The notes under the pieces are model-generated. The model saw nothing but the letters and a program-made list of their open reading frames with translations. It was not told the origin of the DNA and did not search any database. Position numbers and translations under genes: made by a program. 64,000 bases of DNA from Arthrobacter rhombi (GTDB lineage Bacteria; Actinomycetota; Actinomycetes; Actinomycetales; Micrococcaceae), in the NCBI RefSeq assembly GCF_900163545.1, contig NZ_FUHW01000032.1, forward strand, positions 117,147 through 181,146. Reading direction: 5' to 3'. Shown piece after piece: positions 1 through 7,240 of this stretch. Position 1 is the first letter of the stretch. Each line of letters starts with the position of its first letter.

Positions 1-270
1 ACCCTGGCCGACGACCTTCAATGGCGAGAGATTCCCGGCACCGGGACCCTCTACACCTACACGATCACCACCCGGCCGGTGTCACCACATTTCGCGGCCG
101 AGGGCCCGATGGTCCTGGCCGTCGTGCAATGGGATGAGGGCCCGAAGTTCTCCACCGAACTGATCAACATCGACCACGCAGACCTCACGATCGGCATGCG
201 CGTCAAGCCGGTCTTCTGCGACTACCCGGCATCGGACATCACCATGCTGCGCTACGAACCGGAGGTCTGA
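1..270 (+). CDS. Zn-ribbon/OB-fold (DUF35-type) protein, 3' part only
   Basis: The reading frame is open from the first base and ends in TGA at 268-270, so only the C-terminal 89 residues are visible. They read as an OB fold: a PGTGTLYTYT strand, then GPMVLAVVQWDEGPKF and a final VKPVF segment. This matches the C-terminal half of DUF35 proteins, which accompany thiolases and acyl-CoA enzymes. The N-terminal zinc ribbon would be off the window. It ends one base before the aldehyde dehydrogenase, so the two are probably co-transcribed. The acyl-CoA role is family knowledge, not shown here. Confidence 0.7.
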   Translation, partial: TLADDLQWREIPGTGTLYTYTITTRPVSPHFAAEGPMVLAVVQWDEGPKFSTELINIDHADLTIGMRVKPVFCDYPASDITMLRYEPEV

Positions 271-271
271 A

Positions 272-1738
272 ATGAGCACCGAAACCACCGACGCCCTGCC
301 AGCGGTCACGCTGCGCATCGGCTCCGAAATCCGCACCCACGCCCAAGGAGTCCACGAGCACGTGAACCCGGCCACCGGCCAGGTGGATGCCCGCGTGCCG
401 ATGGCCGGACCAGCAGAGGTCGATGAGGCCGTCCAGGCCGCCCATCTGGCCTTCGCCACGTGGAAGGCCACGCCGGCCGCCGAGCGCGGACGGGCCCTGC
501 TCAAACTCGCCGAGCTCGTCGAAGCGCACGTCGATGAGTTCACCGAACTCGGCATCGCCGATAACGGGACCCCACGGACCACCGCCCGACTCTCGGTGGA
601 TGCCGCCGCGACCTGGATCAGGTACTACGGGGGATGGGCCGATAAGCTCCCGCTGGGCCGGATCTCCTCGACGGTCGGCGCGGGAGGGGTCTTCGGACAC
701 ACCTTGCGCCAGCCCTACGGGGTCATCGGGGCGATCATCACCTGGAACGCACCGCTGATGTCCCTGGCGATGAAGGTCCCCGCGGCCCTGGCCGCCGGGA
801 ACACCGTCGTCGTCAAACCCAGCGAACTGACGCCCCTGGGCGTCATGCTCTTCGCCGATCTGGTCCATGAGGCCGGCATCCCCGACGGCGTCTTCAACGT
901 CGTCACCGGCGGCGCCGACGCGGGTGCCGCCCTGGTGGAACACCCGCTGGTCAAGAAGGTGTCCTTCACCGGTGGCCCGGAAACGGCCCGTAAGATCACC
1001 GCCACCGCCGCGCAGACCTTCAAGCCGGTCCTGCTGGAACTCGGGGGCAAATCGGCGAATATCGTGTTCGAGGACGCCGACCTGGACGCCGCAGCCCAGC
1101 AGGCGGCCGTCATGGCCTTCGCGATCATGACCGGGCAGGGCTGCGCCATGCCGACCCGGCTGCTGGTGCAGGACTCCATCCACGACGAATTCCTGGCCAA
1201 GGTCGCCGCCATTGCCGGCTCCTTCAGCATCGGGGATCCCCAGGACCCGTCAACGATCTGCGGCCCGGTCGTCAACCAGGCGGCGATCGACAGGATCGAG
1301 GCCATGGTGGCCAGGGCCCAGGACGACGGCGCCCGACTGGTCATGGGCGGTTCCCGCGGCGACGGGGAACTGGCCGAGGGGTTCTACTACCTCCCGACCA
1401 TCCTGGCCGACGTCGATCCTGCCAGCGAGCTGGCCCAGAAGGAAGTCTTCGGCCCCGTGCTGGCCGTGATGCGGTTCAGCGACGAAGCCGAGGCGGTCGC
1501 CCTGGCCAACGGGACCGACTACGGACTCTCCGGCTACCTCTGGACCGCGGATGCGCGCCGGGCCATCCGGATCACCGAAGAACTCGAGACCGGGGAAGTC
1601 ATCGTCAACGGTGCCCCCAATGCCGTCACCGAACGGCCCTTCGGCGGGATCGGACACTCCGGCAACGGCAACGAAGGCGGGGTGGAAGGCCTGGAGGAAT
1701 TCTTCTGGACCAAATCCGTCGCCTACGGAAACGGCTGA
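272..1738 (+). CDS. Aldehyde dehydrogenase (NAD(P)+-dependent, ALDH superfamily)
   Basis: This 488-residue protein has the normal ALDH length. It oxidises an aldehyde to the acid in the cytoplasm; the substrate cannot be read from sequence. Visible landmarks are the cofactor-binding segments ITWNAPL and VVKPSELTP, the catalytic glutamate E256 in LELGGKSAN, the nucleophile C291 in GQGCAMP and the C-terminal PFGGIGHSGNG. The ATG follows the stop of the DUF35-type gene by one base, and GGAGG lies just upstream. Next to an MFS carrier and a MaoC/ETF operon, it probably belongs to a catabolic pathway that yields acyl-CoA intermediates. That pathway is inference. Confidence 0.9.
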   Translation: MSTETTDALPAVTLRIGSEIRTHAQGVHEHVNPATGQVDARVPMAGPAEVDEAVQAAHLAFATWKATPAAERGRALLKLAELVEAHVDEFTELGIADNGTPRTTARLSVDAAATWIRYYGGWADKLPLGRISSTVGAGGVFGHTLRQPYGVIGAIITWNAPLMSLAMKVPAALAAGNTVVVKPSELTPLGVMLFADLVHEAGIPDGVFNVVTGGADAGAALVEHPLVKKVSFTGGPETARKITATAAQTFKPVLLELGGKSANIVFEDADLDAAAQQAAVMAFAIMTGQGCAMPTRLLVQDSIHDEFLAKVAAIAGSFSIGDPQDPSTICGPVVNQAAIDRIEAMVARAQDDGARLVMGGSRGDGELAEGFYYLPTILADVDPASELAQKEVFGPVLAVMRFSDEAEAVALANGTDYGLSGYLWTADARRAIRITEELETGEVIVNGAPNAVTERPFGGIGHSGNGNEGGVEGLEEFFWTKSVAYGNG

Positions 1739-1762
1739 TCCAGGCCCGACCCACACGTCACA

Positions 1763-1798
1763 ACCGGTGGTCCCCGCCCAACCCGCGGGACCACCGGT
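1763..1798 (+). terminator. Inverted repeat after the aldehyde dehydrogenase
   Basis: A perfect 12-bp stem, ACCGGTGGTCCC at 1763-1774 pairing with 1787-1798, encloses a 12-nt loop 24 bases after the stop codon. There is no U-tract, so it may act as a non-canonical terminator or RNA-stabilising hairpin between the dehydrogenase and the MFS gene. Confidence 0.5.
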
Positions 1799-1893
1799 GG
1801 GCTGTGACCGTTCCTGATCGGGGGCGGGTTGCGGACCCAAGAAATGTTCGCACCATGTTTCTTTCGCCGCGTCCCTGAAAGGTTGGGACAACG

Positions 1894-3396
1894 ATGTCCG
1901 CACCCGCTGGCCGACAGGCCACCCTGCTCCAACAACTCAAAAAGCCGGGATTCGCCGCCGTCGTGGTGGTGCTGATCCTGGCCGAAATCGTCTCGGCCTT
2001 CGAACTGTCGATGATGTACGTGACCCTTCCAACACTGATCACCGAATTCCAGGTCGATGCCAACACCGTCGCCTGGGTGGTGACCGCCTACCTGCTGGTT
2101 TCCGCCTCCGCCGGGGTGATGGGCGGGCGCTTCGGGGATCTCTACGGCCGACGCAAGGTCCTGATCATCGTGCTGGCCATCGCCGGCGTCGGATCGCTGA
2201 TCTCCCTGCTGGGTGGAACGCTGGGGATGATCATCCTGGGCCGGGCCATCCAGGGCACCGCAGGCGCGGTCATGGGGCTGGCCTTCGGCCTGGCCCGGGA
2301 ACACCTGGACGAGGAGCGCGTCCCGGTGGGTGTCTCCATGATCGGGGCCTCGGCCCTGATCGCCGGTGCCGCCGGGGCCTTCATCGCCGGGTTCATGATC
2401 GACGTCTTCTCCTGGCATGGCATTTTCGCCTTCGCCGCGGTTCTGGCTGGAGTCGCCATCGTCACCATCCTGATCGTCATCCCCCGGGACACGACAGCGC
2501 CCACCACGGAAAAACCCGACTACCTGGGGGCCCTGCTGCTGCCCATCGCCGTCAGCGCCATCCTGCTGGCCCTGTCAGGCAGTTCCACCACAGGATTCGC
2601 CTCGGCCCGGTTCCTCGGTCTGATGGGCGCCGGACTGGTCGTGGCCGGCCTCTGGGCCTGGTGGGAACTGCGGGTGGAATCCCCGATCGTGAATCTGCGG
2701 ATGTTCAAGAACCGGCAGATCGCCCTGGTCATGACGGCCACCCTCTGTGCCGCCATCGGACCGATCGGCGGGTTGGCCGTACCGACGCAAATGGTCCTGC
2801 AATATCCCACCAGCGAAGGCTTCGGGCTGGGCTTCAGCGCCACGGCAGCTGGGGTGCTCAGCTGCATCACGGCGTTGCTGGGCTTCGCCTTCTCCCCGCT
2901 GGGCGGGCGGATGGCCCACCGGTTCGGTGCCCGTTCGGTCTTCGTCTGCGGGCTGACCCTGATGACCGCTGCCCTGGCCATCATCCTGCTGTCCTTCGGC
3001 AACGCCCCGCTGTTCATCATCGCGCAGGGAATCAACGGGATCGGCATCTCGCTGACCTTCGGTGCGCTGCCCAATGTACTCATCGAAGCCATTCCCGAGG
3101 CCAATACCTCCGAAACCGCGGGGACCAACACCATGGTGCGTAACGTCGGGCAGTCGGCGGCGACAGCTATCGGCGCCTACATCCTGGCCAGCTACCAGAA
3201 CCCCAGCACGACGCTGGTCAACCAGAACGGTGTCAGCGCGGCCCTGCTGTTCGTGCTGGCCTTCTCGGTCCTCTCGGTGGTGCTGGGCCTGATGCTCAAA
3301 CGCCACCCGGTGAAATGGGTTCCCGAGACGGCTGCCGAACGTGATGCGCGCCGCGGGAAAAACGCCGTGACCGTACCGTCCGCTCACCACGGATAG
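1894..3396 (+). CDS. MFS transporter, DHA2-type with about 14 membrane segments
   Basis: This 500-residue hydrophobic protein is probably a proton-driven carrier in the cytoplasmic membrane. The major-facilitator motif A appears as GGRFGDLYGRRKVL near residue 75, after a first long helix around residues 20-50. A second helix bundle carries GGRMAHRFGARSV near residue 330. Length and spacing suit the 14-helix DHA2 drug or metabolite group rather than 12-helix MFS. The tail is short and basic (RDARRGKNA). It sits between the aldehyde dehydrogenase and the MaoC/ETF operon, so it may import a substrate or export a by-product. The substrate is unknown. Confidence 0.85.
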   Translation: MSAPAGRQATLLQQLKKPGFAAVVVVLILAEIVSAFELSMMYVTLPTLITEFQVDANTVAWVVTAYLLVSASAGVMGGRFGDLYGRRKVLIIVLAIAGVGSLISLLGGTLGMIILGRAIQGTAGAVMGLAFGLAREHLDEERVPVGVSMIGASALIAGAAGAFIAGFMIDVFSWHGIFAFAAVLAGVAIVTILIVIPRDTTAPTTEKPDYLGALLLPIAVSAILLALSGSSTTGFASARFLGLMGAGLVVAGLWAWWELRVESPIVNLRMFKNRQIALVMTATLCAAIGPIGGLAVPTQMVLQYPTSEGFGLGFSATAAGVLSCITALLGFAFSPLGGRMAHRFGARSVFVCGLTLMTAALAIILLSFGNAPLFIIAQGINGIGISLTFGALPNVLIEAIPEANTSETAGTNTMVRNVGQSAATAIGAYILASYQNPSTTLVNQNGVSAALLFVLAFSVLSVVLGLMLKRHPVKWVPETAAERDARRGKNAVTVPSAHHG

Positions 3397-3421
3397 ACAA
3401 GAACTAGAATCCCATTATAGT
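3394..3421 (+). promoter_or_regulatory. Candidate promoter of the MaoC-ETF-cytochrome operon
   Basis: TAGACA (3394-3399) and TATAGT (3416-3421) are separated by 16 bases, close to the primary-sigma consensus. They lie in an AT-rich pocket that stands out from the GC-rich surroundings, 81 bases before the MaoC start codon. The -35 box begins inside the last codons of the MFS gene. Confidence 0.5.
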
Positions 3422-3502
3422 ATTTATGAAGACGTGACCCGCACCACCGTCCGGTGCGCGTCCACAGCAGCACGGGGGACACCCGTGGAAGGAGCCAATC
3501 CC

Positions 3503-4423
3503 ATGACGATCAACGTCGAGAACATCGGGAAGACCACTGAAGGAGATCCCTACAGCTGGGATTCACAGGATGCGCTGCTCTATGCGCTCAGCGTCGGAGC
3601 GGGTGCTTCGGATCCGGCGGAGCAGCTGGCGTTCACCACCGAAAACTCCCGCGGCATCGACCAGCAGGTCCTGCCCAGCTTCGCCGTCGTCCTGGGCGGC
3701 TCGGGCGGTTCGATGGAAGACCTGGGGGACTTCAAGCTCTCGCAGATCCTCCATGGCGGCCAGGCCATCACCCTGCACCGCACCCTGGAACCGGCAGGCA
3801 CCGTCATCCCGGTCAGCGGGATGACCGCCGTCCACGATAAGGGCAAGCATGCCGTGATCGAATTGACCACCGAGCTGCTCGATGCCCGGACCCGCGAACC
3901 GGTGGCCACCAGCGTGACCACCATGATCATCCGCGGAGAAGGCGGATTCGGCGGGGATCCGGGGCCGAAGGAAACCTGGGCCGTCCCCGACCGTCCGGCC
4001 GACACCACCGTGACCCGGAAGACCGCCGACAACCAGGCGCTGCTCTACCGCCTCAACGGGGATCGCAACCCGCTGCACTCCGACCCGCAACTGGCCCGGA
4101 TGGTCGGCTTCGAACAGCCGATCCTGCACGGTCTGTGCACCATGGGCTTTGCCAGTCTGGCGGTCCTCGAGGAGGTGGCCGAGGCCGATCCCGACCGCTT
4201 CGGTGCCATCAGTGTCCGGCTGGCCTCCCCGGTGGTGCCCGGCGATGAACTGACCACCACCATCTGGCATACCGAGACCGGCGCGGTGTTCCAGGTTCGC
4301 GTGGGGGAGACGGTCGTCCTGGACCGTGGCACCTACACCCACCGCCCCGTCGGGGCGGAACAGGGAACCGATGCCGGTGAGGCTGTGGCCTCACCGGAAA
4401 CCAGCAGGGAGGAAACCCGATGA
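3503..4423 (+). CDS. MaoC-family (R)-enoyl-CoA hydratase, double hot-dog type
   Basis: The frame stays open to 3434, but ATG 3503 is chosen because GGAAGGAG lies just upstream; this gives 306 residues. The C-terminal half has the hydratase-2 signature: YRLNGDRNPLHSDP around residues 180-195, then GFEQPILHGLCTMGFA. The Asp and His of that motif are the catalytic pair in the family. The N-terminal half looks like a second, degenerate hot-dog, as in eukaryotic-type hydratase 2. It would hydrate enoyl-CoA in a beta-oxidation-like route. Its stop overlaps the start of the ETF beta gene (ATGA), so the proteins are probably made together. Confidence 0.87.
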   Translation: MTINVENIGKTTEGDPYSWDSQDALLYALSVGAGASDPAEQLAFTTENSRGIDQQVLPSFAVVLGGSGGSMEDLGDFKLSQILHGGQAITLHRTLEPAGTVIPVSGMTAVHDKGKHAVIELTTELLDARTREPVATSVTTMIIRGEGGFGGDPGPKETWAVPDRPADTTVTRKTADNQALLYRLNGDRNPLHSDPQLARMVGFEQPILHGLCTMGFASLAVLEEVAEADPDRFGAISVRLASPVVPGDELTTTIWHTETGAVFQVRVGETVVLDRGTYTHRPVGAEQGTDAGEAVASPETSREETR

Positions 4424-5190
4424 AGATTGCCGTCTTGATCAAACAAGTCCCCGACACCTGGGACGAAAGGCAACTCACCCCAGCCGGGCATGTGGACCGG
4501 GCTGCGAGCGAACGCATTGCCGACGAAATCACCGAACGAGCCCTCGAGGTCGCCTTGCTGCACAAGGATGCCGATAAATCGGTGGAGATCGTGGCCGTGA
4601 CCATGGGACCCGAACAGGCCAGCGATGCCCTGCGCAAGGCCCTGCAGATGGGGGCCGATTCGGCCCTGCATATTGTCGATGACGCCCTGGCCGGCTCCGA
4701 CGCCCTGACCACCGCACGGGCCCTGGCCGCTGGGGTCAAGGACGGCGGATTCGACCTGGTTCTGGCAGGGAACGAATCCACCGACGGGCGCGGCGGCGTG
4801 GTCCCGGCGATGATCGCCGAACTGCTCGGGATCGCGTTCGCCGGGCCGCTGAACACCGCCGACGTCACCGGCGGATCGATCAGCGGGGAACGCGAGGGGG
4901 CCGAGGGCACCGAAACGGTGACCGCGGCCCTGCCCGCAGTGGTTTCCATCACCGAACGGGCCGCCGAACCACGCTTCCCCAAGTTCAAGGGCATCATGAC
5001 CGCCAAACGCAAGCCCGTCACCGTGCACGACGCCGCCACACTCGGCCTCACCGATCTGGGGCACGAGGGCGGGAACCTGGTGATGGCTTCCAGCAGGCGC
5101 CCCGCCCGAACCGCGGGGCCCAAAATCATCGACGAAGGCCAGGCAGCCTCCGAACTCATTGACTACCTCAGCGCCGAACACCTGATCTGA
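4420..5190 (+). CDS. etfB: Electron transfer flavoprotein, beta subunit
   Basis: The 256-residue product has normal EtfB length. It starts [13 protein letters not shown], carries the nucleotide-binding stretch [12 protein letters not shown] around residues 110-125, and ends the core with the dehydrogenase-recognition segment [10 protein letters not shown]. EtfB binds AMP and pairs with EtfA to carry electrons from acyl-CoA-type dehydrogenases. Overlap with the MaoC gene (ATGA) and a 14-base gap to etfA make it the middle of one operon. No acyl-CoA dehydrogenase is present in the window, so the electron donor must be encoded elsewhere. Confidence 0.95.
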   Translation: MKIAVLIKQVPDTWDERQLTPAGHVDRAASERIADEITERALEVALLHKDADKSVEIVAVTMGPEQASDALRKALQMGADSALHIVDDALAGSDALTTARALAAGVKDGGFDLVLAGNESTDGRGGVVPAMIAELLGIAFAGPLNTADVTGGSISGEREGAEGTETVTAALPAVVSITERAAEPRFPKFKGIMTAKRKPVTVHDAATLGLTDLGHEGGNLVMASSRRPARTAGPKIIDEGQAASELIDYLSAEHLI

Positions 5191-5204
5191 AGGGACTGGA
5201 GACC

Positions 5205-6185
5205 ATGAGCACTATTCTCGTCAACTGTGAAATGGCGGCCAACGGCACGCTGCGCCCCCATACCGCCCATCTGCTGGCACTGGCCTCCCAACTGGGCGAC
5301 CCGGTCGCCGTGGTCGCGGCACCTGCGGGCACCACGGTGGTCGCCGAACTGGCCGCCTGGGGTGCCCCCGTCGTGGTGGTCGCCGAAACCCCGGCAGCCA
5401 CCAGCCACGTCGCCGCCGGTGCCGTCGCCGCCCTGGCCGAGGCCCTGAACCGTTACGAACCGGCAGCCGTGCTGGCCTCCACCACTGCCGATGCCCGGGA
5501 GACCATCGGCCGCTTGGCGGCCCGCACCGGGAACCCCGTGGTGCTGGAGGCCATCGACGTCACCACCGCCGACGGCAGGATCCGCGCAACGCATTCGGTC
5601 TATGGGGGCAACTACACCACCGAATCCACCGTCGGCTCCGGCGTCGCGCTGGTGACCGTCTCCTCCCACGGCCTCCCGGCCCTGCCGGCCGTCGAAGCCC
5701 CGACGGTTGAAACCCTCGACCTGGACGTGGCGACCAGCACCGCGGCGGCCATCACCGCCATCCAGCCCGTCGAGGCCAGCTCAGGCCGGCCCGAGCTGAC
5801 CTCGGCCAAAATCGTGGTCTCGGGTGGACGCGGACTGGGTTCGGCGGAGGATTTCGCCCTCGTGTCAACGCTGGCCGACGCACTCGGTGCCGGCCTCGGG
5901 GCTTCCCGCGCCGCAGTGGATGCCGGCTACATCGGCCAAAACCATCAGGTCGGGCAAACCGGTGTCAGCGTCTCGCCCGACCTCTACCTGGCCGTGGGCA
6001 TCTCGGGGGCCATCCAGCACCGCGCCGGCATGCAGACCGCACAACGGATCGTGGCCATCAACGAGGATGCCGACGCCCCCATCTTCGAGATCGCCGATTT
6101 CGGCATTGTTGGCGACCTGTTCACGATCCTTCCGCAGCTGAATCGGGCCCTCGCCGAACGTGCCGGCGTCGGTGCCACCGTCTAG
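5205..6185 (+). CDS. etfA: Electron transfer flavoprotein, alpha subunit
   Basis: The 326-residue protein has the full EtfA FAD-binding domain in its C-terminal third: [20 protein letters not shown], then [17 protein letters not shown] and [15 protein letters not shown]. These are the most conserved segments of the family. GGAG sits 8 bases before the ATG. Together with EtfB it forms the soluble FAD/AMP heterodimer that passes electrons on to a membrane quinone reductase. The next gene, only 13 bases on, is a membrane cytochrome b rather than ETF-quinone oxidoreductase. Confidence 0.95.
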   Translation: MSTILVNCEMAANGTLRPHTAHLLALASQLGDPVAVVAAPAGTTVVAELAAWGAPVVVVAETPAATSHVAAGAVAALAEALNRYEPAAVLASTTADARETIGRLAARTGNPVVLEAIDVTTADGRIRATHSVYGGNYTTESTVGSGVALVTVSSHGLPALPAVEAPTVETLDLDVATSTAAAITAIQPVEASSGRPELTSAKIVVSGGRGLGSAEDFALVSTLADALGAGLGASRAAVDAGYIGQNHQVGQTGVSVSPDLYLAVGISGAIQHRAGMQTAQRIVAINEDADAPIFEIADFGIVGDLFTILPQLNRALAERAGVGATV

Positions 6186-6198
6186 GGGAGGACCAGCG

Positions 6199-7149
6199 AT
6201 GACAGCGACAGCCCAGCGCGGGCGAAAGAAACCGGCGAAAGGTCAGCGGCCCGCCGGGTGGAAGGCGATGCTCTGGTGGATCGGTGCTGCCATCGTGGCA
6301 CTGGCCGTCGTCGTCCTGCTGGCCCGGTGGGTCCGCGGGCTGGAACCGGTGCAGGAATTTCTGCTCACCTACCCCGGACAGTCCGAACTTCCCGAAGGGG
6401 CACCCGTCGGGCTACCTGCCTGGCTGGGATGGCAGCACTTCCTCAACGCGTTCTTCCTGGTCCTGATCATCCGTTCCGGCTGGAAGGTGCGCAACACCGC
6501 CAGACCCCCGGGGCATTGGACCCGCCGGAACACCGGATGGTTCAAAACCCGGAATAAACCCACCAAGATCAGCTTGGACCTCTGGTTCCATCTGAGCCTG
6601 GATGTGCTGTGGCTGCTCAATGGGCTGGTGTTCGTGGTGTTGCTCTTCGTCACCGGTGGGTGGATGAGGATCGTCCCCACCAGTTGGGACGTGTTCCCGA
6701 ACGCGCTCAGTGCAGCCCTGCAATACGCCTCACTGAACTGGCCGATCGAGAACGGGTGGGTCAACTACAACTCCCTGCAACTGTTGGCGTATTTCGCCAT
6801 CGTCTTCATCGCGGCACCGCTCGCGGCCATCACCGGCGTGCGGATGAGCTCTGCCTGGCCCAAGGGGCACCCGAAGCTGGACCAGGCCTACCCGATCGAA
6901 CTGGCCCGCAAGATCCACTTTCCCGTCATGTTCTTCTTCGTCGGATTCGTCATCGTGCATGTGGGGCTGGTGTTCTCCACCGGGATGCTCGCCAACCTCA
7001 ACCACATGTATGCAGCACGTGAGGGGGCAGGATGGCTGGGCTTCTGGCTCTTCGCCGCCTCACTGGCCGTCATGGTCGCCGCCTGGTTCCTGGCCCGACC
7101 GATCTTCCTGCGCCCCCTCGCCGGGTTGACGGGCAAGATCTCGAAATAA
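6199..7149 (+). CDS. Membrane cytochrome b/b6-domain protein, ETF operon
   Basis: ATG 6199 is chosen over in-frame starts inside etfA because GGGGAGGA precedes it; this gives 316 residues. The N-terminus is basic, followed by a membrane helix at about residues 20-40 and further helices around 75-95, 135-155, 205-225, 245-265 and 280-300. Histidines inside or beside helices (WQHFLN, WFHLSLD, RKIHFPV, VIVHVGLV) could ligate two b haems, as in formate-dehydrogenase gamma or cytochrome b561-type proteins. It may pass electrons between ETF and the quinone pool, but no catalytic partner such as a molybdoenzyme is adjacent. The haem and partner assignments are inference. Confidence 0.7.
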   Translation: MTATAQRGRKKPAKGQRPAGWKAMLWWIGAAIVALAVVVLLARWVRGLEPVQEFLLTYPGQSELPEGAPVGLPAWLGWQHFLNAFFLVLIIRSGWKVRNTARPPGHWTRRNTGWFKTRNKPTKISLDLWFHLSLDVLWLLNGLVFVVLLFVTGGWMRIVPTSWDVFPNALSAALQYASLNWPIENGWVNYNSLQLLAYFAIVFIAAPLAAITGVRMSSAWPKGHPKLDQAYPIELARKIHFPVMFFFVGFVIVHVGLVFSTGMLANLNHMYAAREGAGWLGFWLFAASLAVMVAAWFLARPIFLRPLAGLTGKISK

Positions 7150-7185
7150 GGAAACCAGGCGCCGGACTCCGTCGCCGGGCAGCAG

Positions 7186-7230
7186 ACAAGTCCCGCCCCT
7201 CGTTGGTCACCAACGAGGGGCGGGACTTGT
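7186..7230. terminator. Strong bidirectional terminator hairpin
   Basis: Bases 7186-7207 and 7209-7230 are perfect inverted copies (22 bp each around one central base). In RNA this gives a stem of about 19 bp with a small loop. It lies between the convergent cytochrome b and ABC permease genes, where it would stop transcription from both sides. There is no clear U-tract. Confidence 0.8.
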
Positions 7231-7240
7231 GGAGCCGTTG

